Translations under genes and position numbers: made by a program
The notes under the pieces: generated by a model
Seen by the model: the letters and a program-made list of their open reading frames with translations, nothing else
Told to the model about the DNA's origin: nothing
The model's database searches: none
NCBI RefSeq assembly: GCF_001613205.1
Contig: NZ_BDBX01000005.1
Coordinates: 235,382 to 299,381, forward strand
Length of the DNA: 64,000 nt
Source of the DNA: Nocardia sienata NBRC 100364
GTDB taxonomy: Bacteria; Actinomycetota; Actinomycetes; Mycobacteriales; Mycobacteriaceae
Reading direction: 5' to 3'
Shown: piece by piece, positions 63,117-64,000 of the stretch
Numbering within the stretch: position 1 is the first letter of the stretch
Layout: each line of letters opens with the position of its first letter

Positions 63117-64000
63117 TCAGTTCGGAGGAGCGGGTGGAGCCGGCCGGTGACCGCCCCGGGGGCCACCGGCCCCGGGGCCGTCATCGAATGCCGCCACCTT
63201 TACCGGAAGGCTGTCGTCGGTGAGGAACGACGCCAGTTCCCGGCCGTGTTCGGCGACCGCGGTGCGTTCGGCTCGGGAGAGTCGGCGCAGCGGGGTCACG
63301 GTCAGGGCGCCGGCGCGGTGGGCCCAGGTCGCGGCGACCCGGCCGTCGACCAGCACGGCACGCTCGCCGGCGACCGAGAGGCCGCGGTGGACATGGTCGA
63401 TGATCCGGCTGCGGTCGTGGTAGCCGAGGATCGCATTGTCGAACGCGGGCAGGAACCGTACCGGGGCGGGGGTGTCCGGATCGGGACGGGGCGCGTCCGG
63501 GAGGTCGAGAAGTTCGCGGCCCTGCTCGTCCCGAAAGGTGAGCAGTTCGTCGCGGGTCGCGGCCACCGCGGCGGGCAGCCCGGCGAGGCCGCACCACGCG
63601 CGCAGATCGGCCACCGCGGCGGGCCCGAACGCGGCGAGATAGCGCCGTACCAGCTCCTTTCCGATCGGATCGGTGCCGTCCGGGGCGGGCGGATCGATTT
63701 CACGACCCAGCCAGCGGGCAAGTGGCACGGTGCGGGCGCCGGACGTGCGGCGCCACAACCCACGCGGGGGCAGTTGCACCGTCGGAACGAGAGCGGCGAT
63801 CACCAGCTCGCCCAGTGGTCGCGGGCCGGCATCCGGCCAGCGCGCGGCGAGTTCCCGGCCGAGTTCGGGCATCGTCCGGGGCCGACCGTCTGCCAGCAGT
63901 TCTCCGGCCGCCGCCGTGAGCTCGTCGAGGTCCACTCCGGCGAGCTCGCGCCGGTAGACCCCGAGTACCCGCCCGCGCAGCATGGCGTCGTGGCGGGCCC
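63117..64000 (-). CDS. Winged-helix DNA-binding domain protein, AlkZ-like (5' end cut by window edge)
   Basis: The frame is open from the right edge to the stop at 63117, so the N-terminus is missing. ATG 63983 is internal to the family. Sequences such as GPAAVADLRAWCGL, FLPAFDNAILGYHDRSRII and VLVDGRVAATW match the HTH_42/AlkZ-like winged-helix superfamily seen in many actinobacteria. The founder, AlkZ, is a DNA glycosylase, but most members have no tested activity. The family's QxR-type catalytic site cannot be judged here. The C-terminal tail is Gly/Pro-rich. Confidence 0.85.
   Translation of the reverse strand, partial: ARHDAMLRGRVLGVYRRELAGVDLDELTAAAGELLADGRPRTMPELGRELAARWPDAGPRPLGELVIAALVPTVQLPPRGLWRRTSGARTVPLARWLGREIDPPAPDGTDPIGKELVRRYLAAFGPAAVADLRAWCGLAGLPAAVAATRDELLTFRDEQGRELLDLPDAPRPDPDTPAPVRFLPAFDNAILGYHDRSRIIDHVHRGLSVAGERAVLVDGRVAATWAHRAGALTVTPLRRLSRAERTAVAEHGRELASFLTDDSLPVKVAAFDDGPGAGGPRGGHRPAPPAPPN

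Noticed and set aside
1..64000. CRISPR arrays, tRNA/rRNA genes, insertion sequences or prophage
   Set aside because: I looked for spaced direct repeats, TPsiC-like motifs, transposase motifs and terminal inverted repeats and saw none.

Overview
The window is a high-GC actinobacterial chromosome segment, most likely from Nocardia or a close relative in the Nocardiaceae. The support is very high GC, many GTG starts and ATGA/GTGA overlaps, a complete 14-subunit complex I operon in the mycobacterial/nocardial order preceded by an Rv3143-like receiver protein, a Cvn-type conservon, an EthA-like monooxygenase, an IdeR-type iron box and a Zur-like box. I saw no rRNA, tRNA, CRISPR array, insertion sequence or phage module.

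Layout. 1-5.3 kb: an EthA-like Baeyer-Villiger monooxygenase cut by the left edge, an NAD-dependent epimerase/reductase divergent from a TetR regulator with two stacked dyads between them, a small lipoprotein and a DUF779-like protein. 5.3-9.2 kb: a four-gene conservon (NIT/HAMP/ATPase sensor, roadblock/LC7, DUF742, small GTPase) ending at a strong hairpin shared with a convergent Nudix gene. 9.8-26.3 kb: a receiver-like protein and nuoA-N. The nuoH and nuoI reading frames are joined into one 605-codon frame, the oddest feature of the operon. 26.3-29.1 kb: a glycosyltransferase remnant, then a MarR-MFS efflux pair with tandem operators. 29.2-32.1 kb: a copper-handling group (membrane protein, PCu(A)C chaperone, Tat-exported DyP peroxidase) and a convergent membrane protein. 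32.5-36.7 kb: an aromatic meta-cleavage cassette (flavin hydroxylase, extradiol dioxygenase, C-C hydrolase) divergent from a TetR regulator. 36.8-41.5 kb: a DUF6802-like protein and a three-gene group made of a membrane-anchored CHAT protease, a small Cys-rich protein and a membrane protein; this is my best candidate for an undescribed system.

41.6-51.1 kb: two metallophore-type ABC/MFS cassettes lie side by side with reversed gene order. The first (SBP, permease, ATPase, MFS) follows an IdeR iron box. The second (MFS, ATPase, permease, SBP, GNAT) follows a Zur-like box, suggesting that one serves iron and the other zinc or a zinc-responsive ligand. 51.1-64 kb: accessory genes, including TetR/membrane protein, an epoxide-hydrolase-like protein, CsbD, MBL-fold hydrolase, a DHA2 efflux pump with its own TetR and palindromic operator, DUF3072, a DUF1444-like protein, an acyl-CoA synthetase remnant, DUF4126, a PAS-GGDEF cyclase, an atypical class I terpene synthase, a secreted Cys protein, and a winged-helix protein cut by the right edge.

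All functions are read from motifs and remembered family features; nothing was searched. Start codons were chosen from Shine-Dalgarno matches, overlaps with the previous gene, or apparent leaderless promoters, as stated in each entry.
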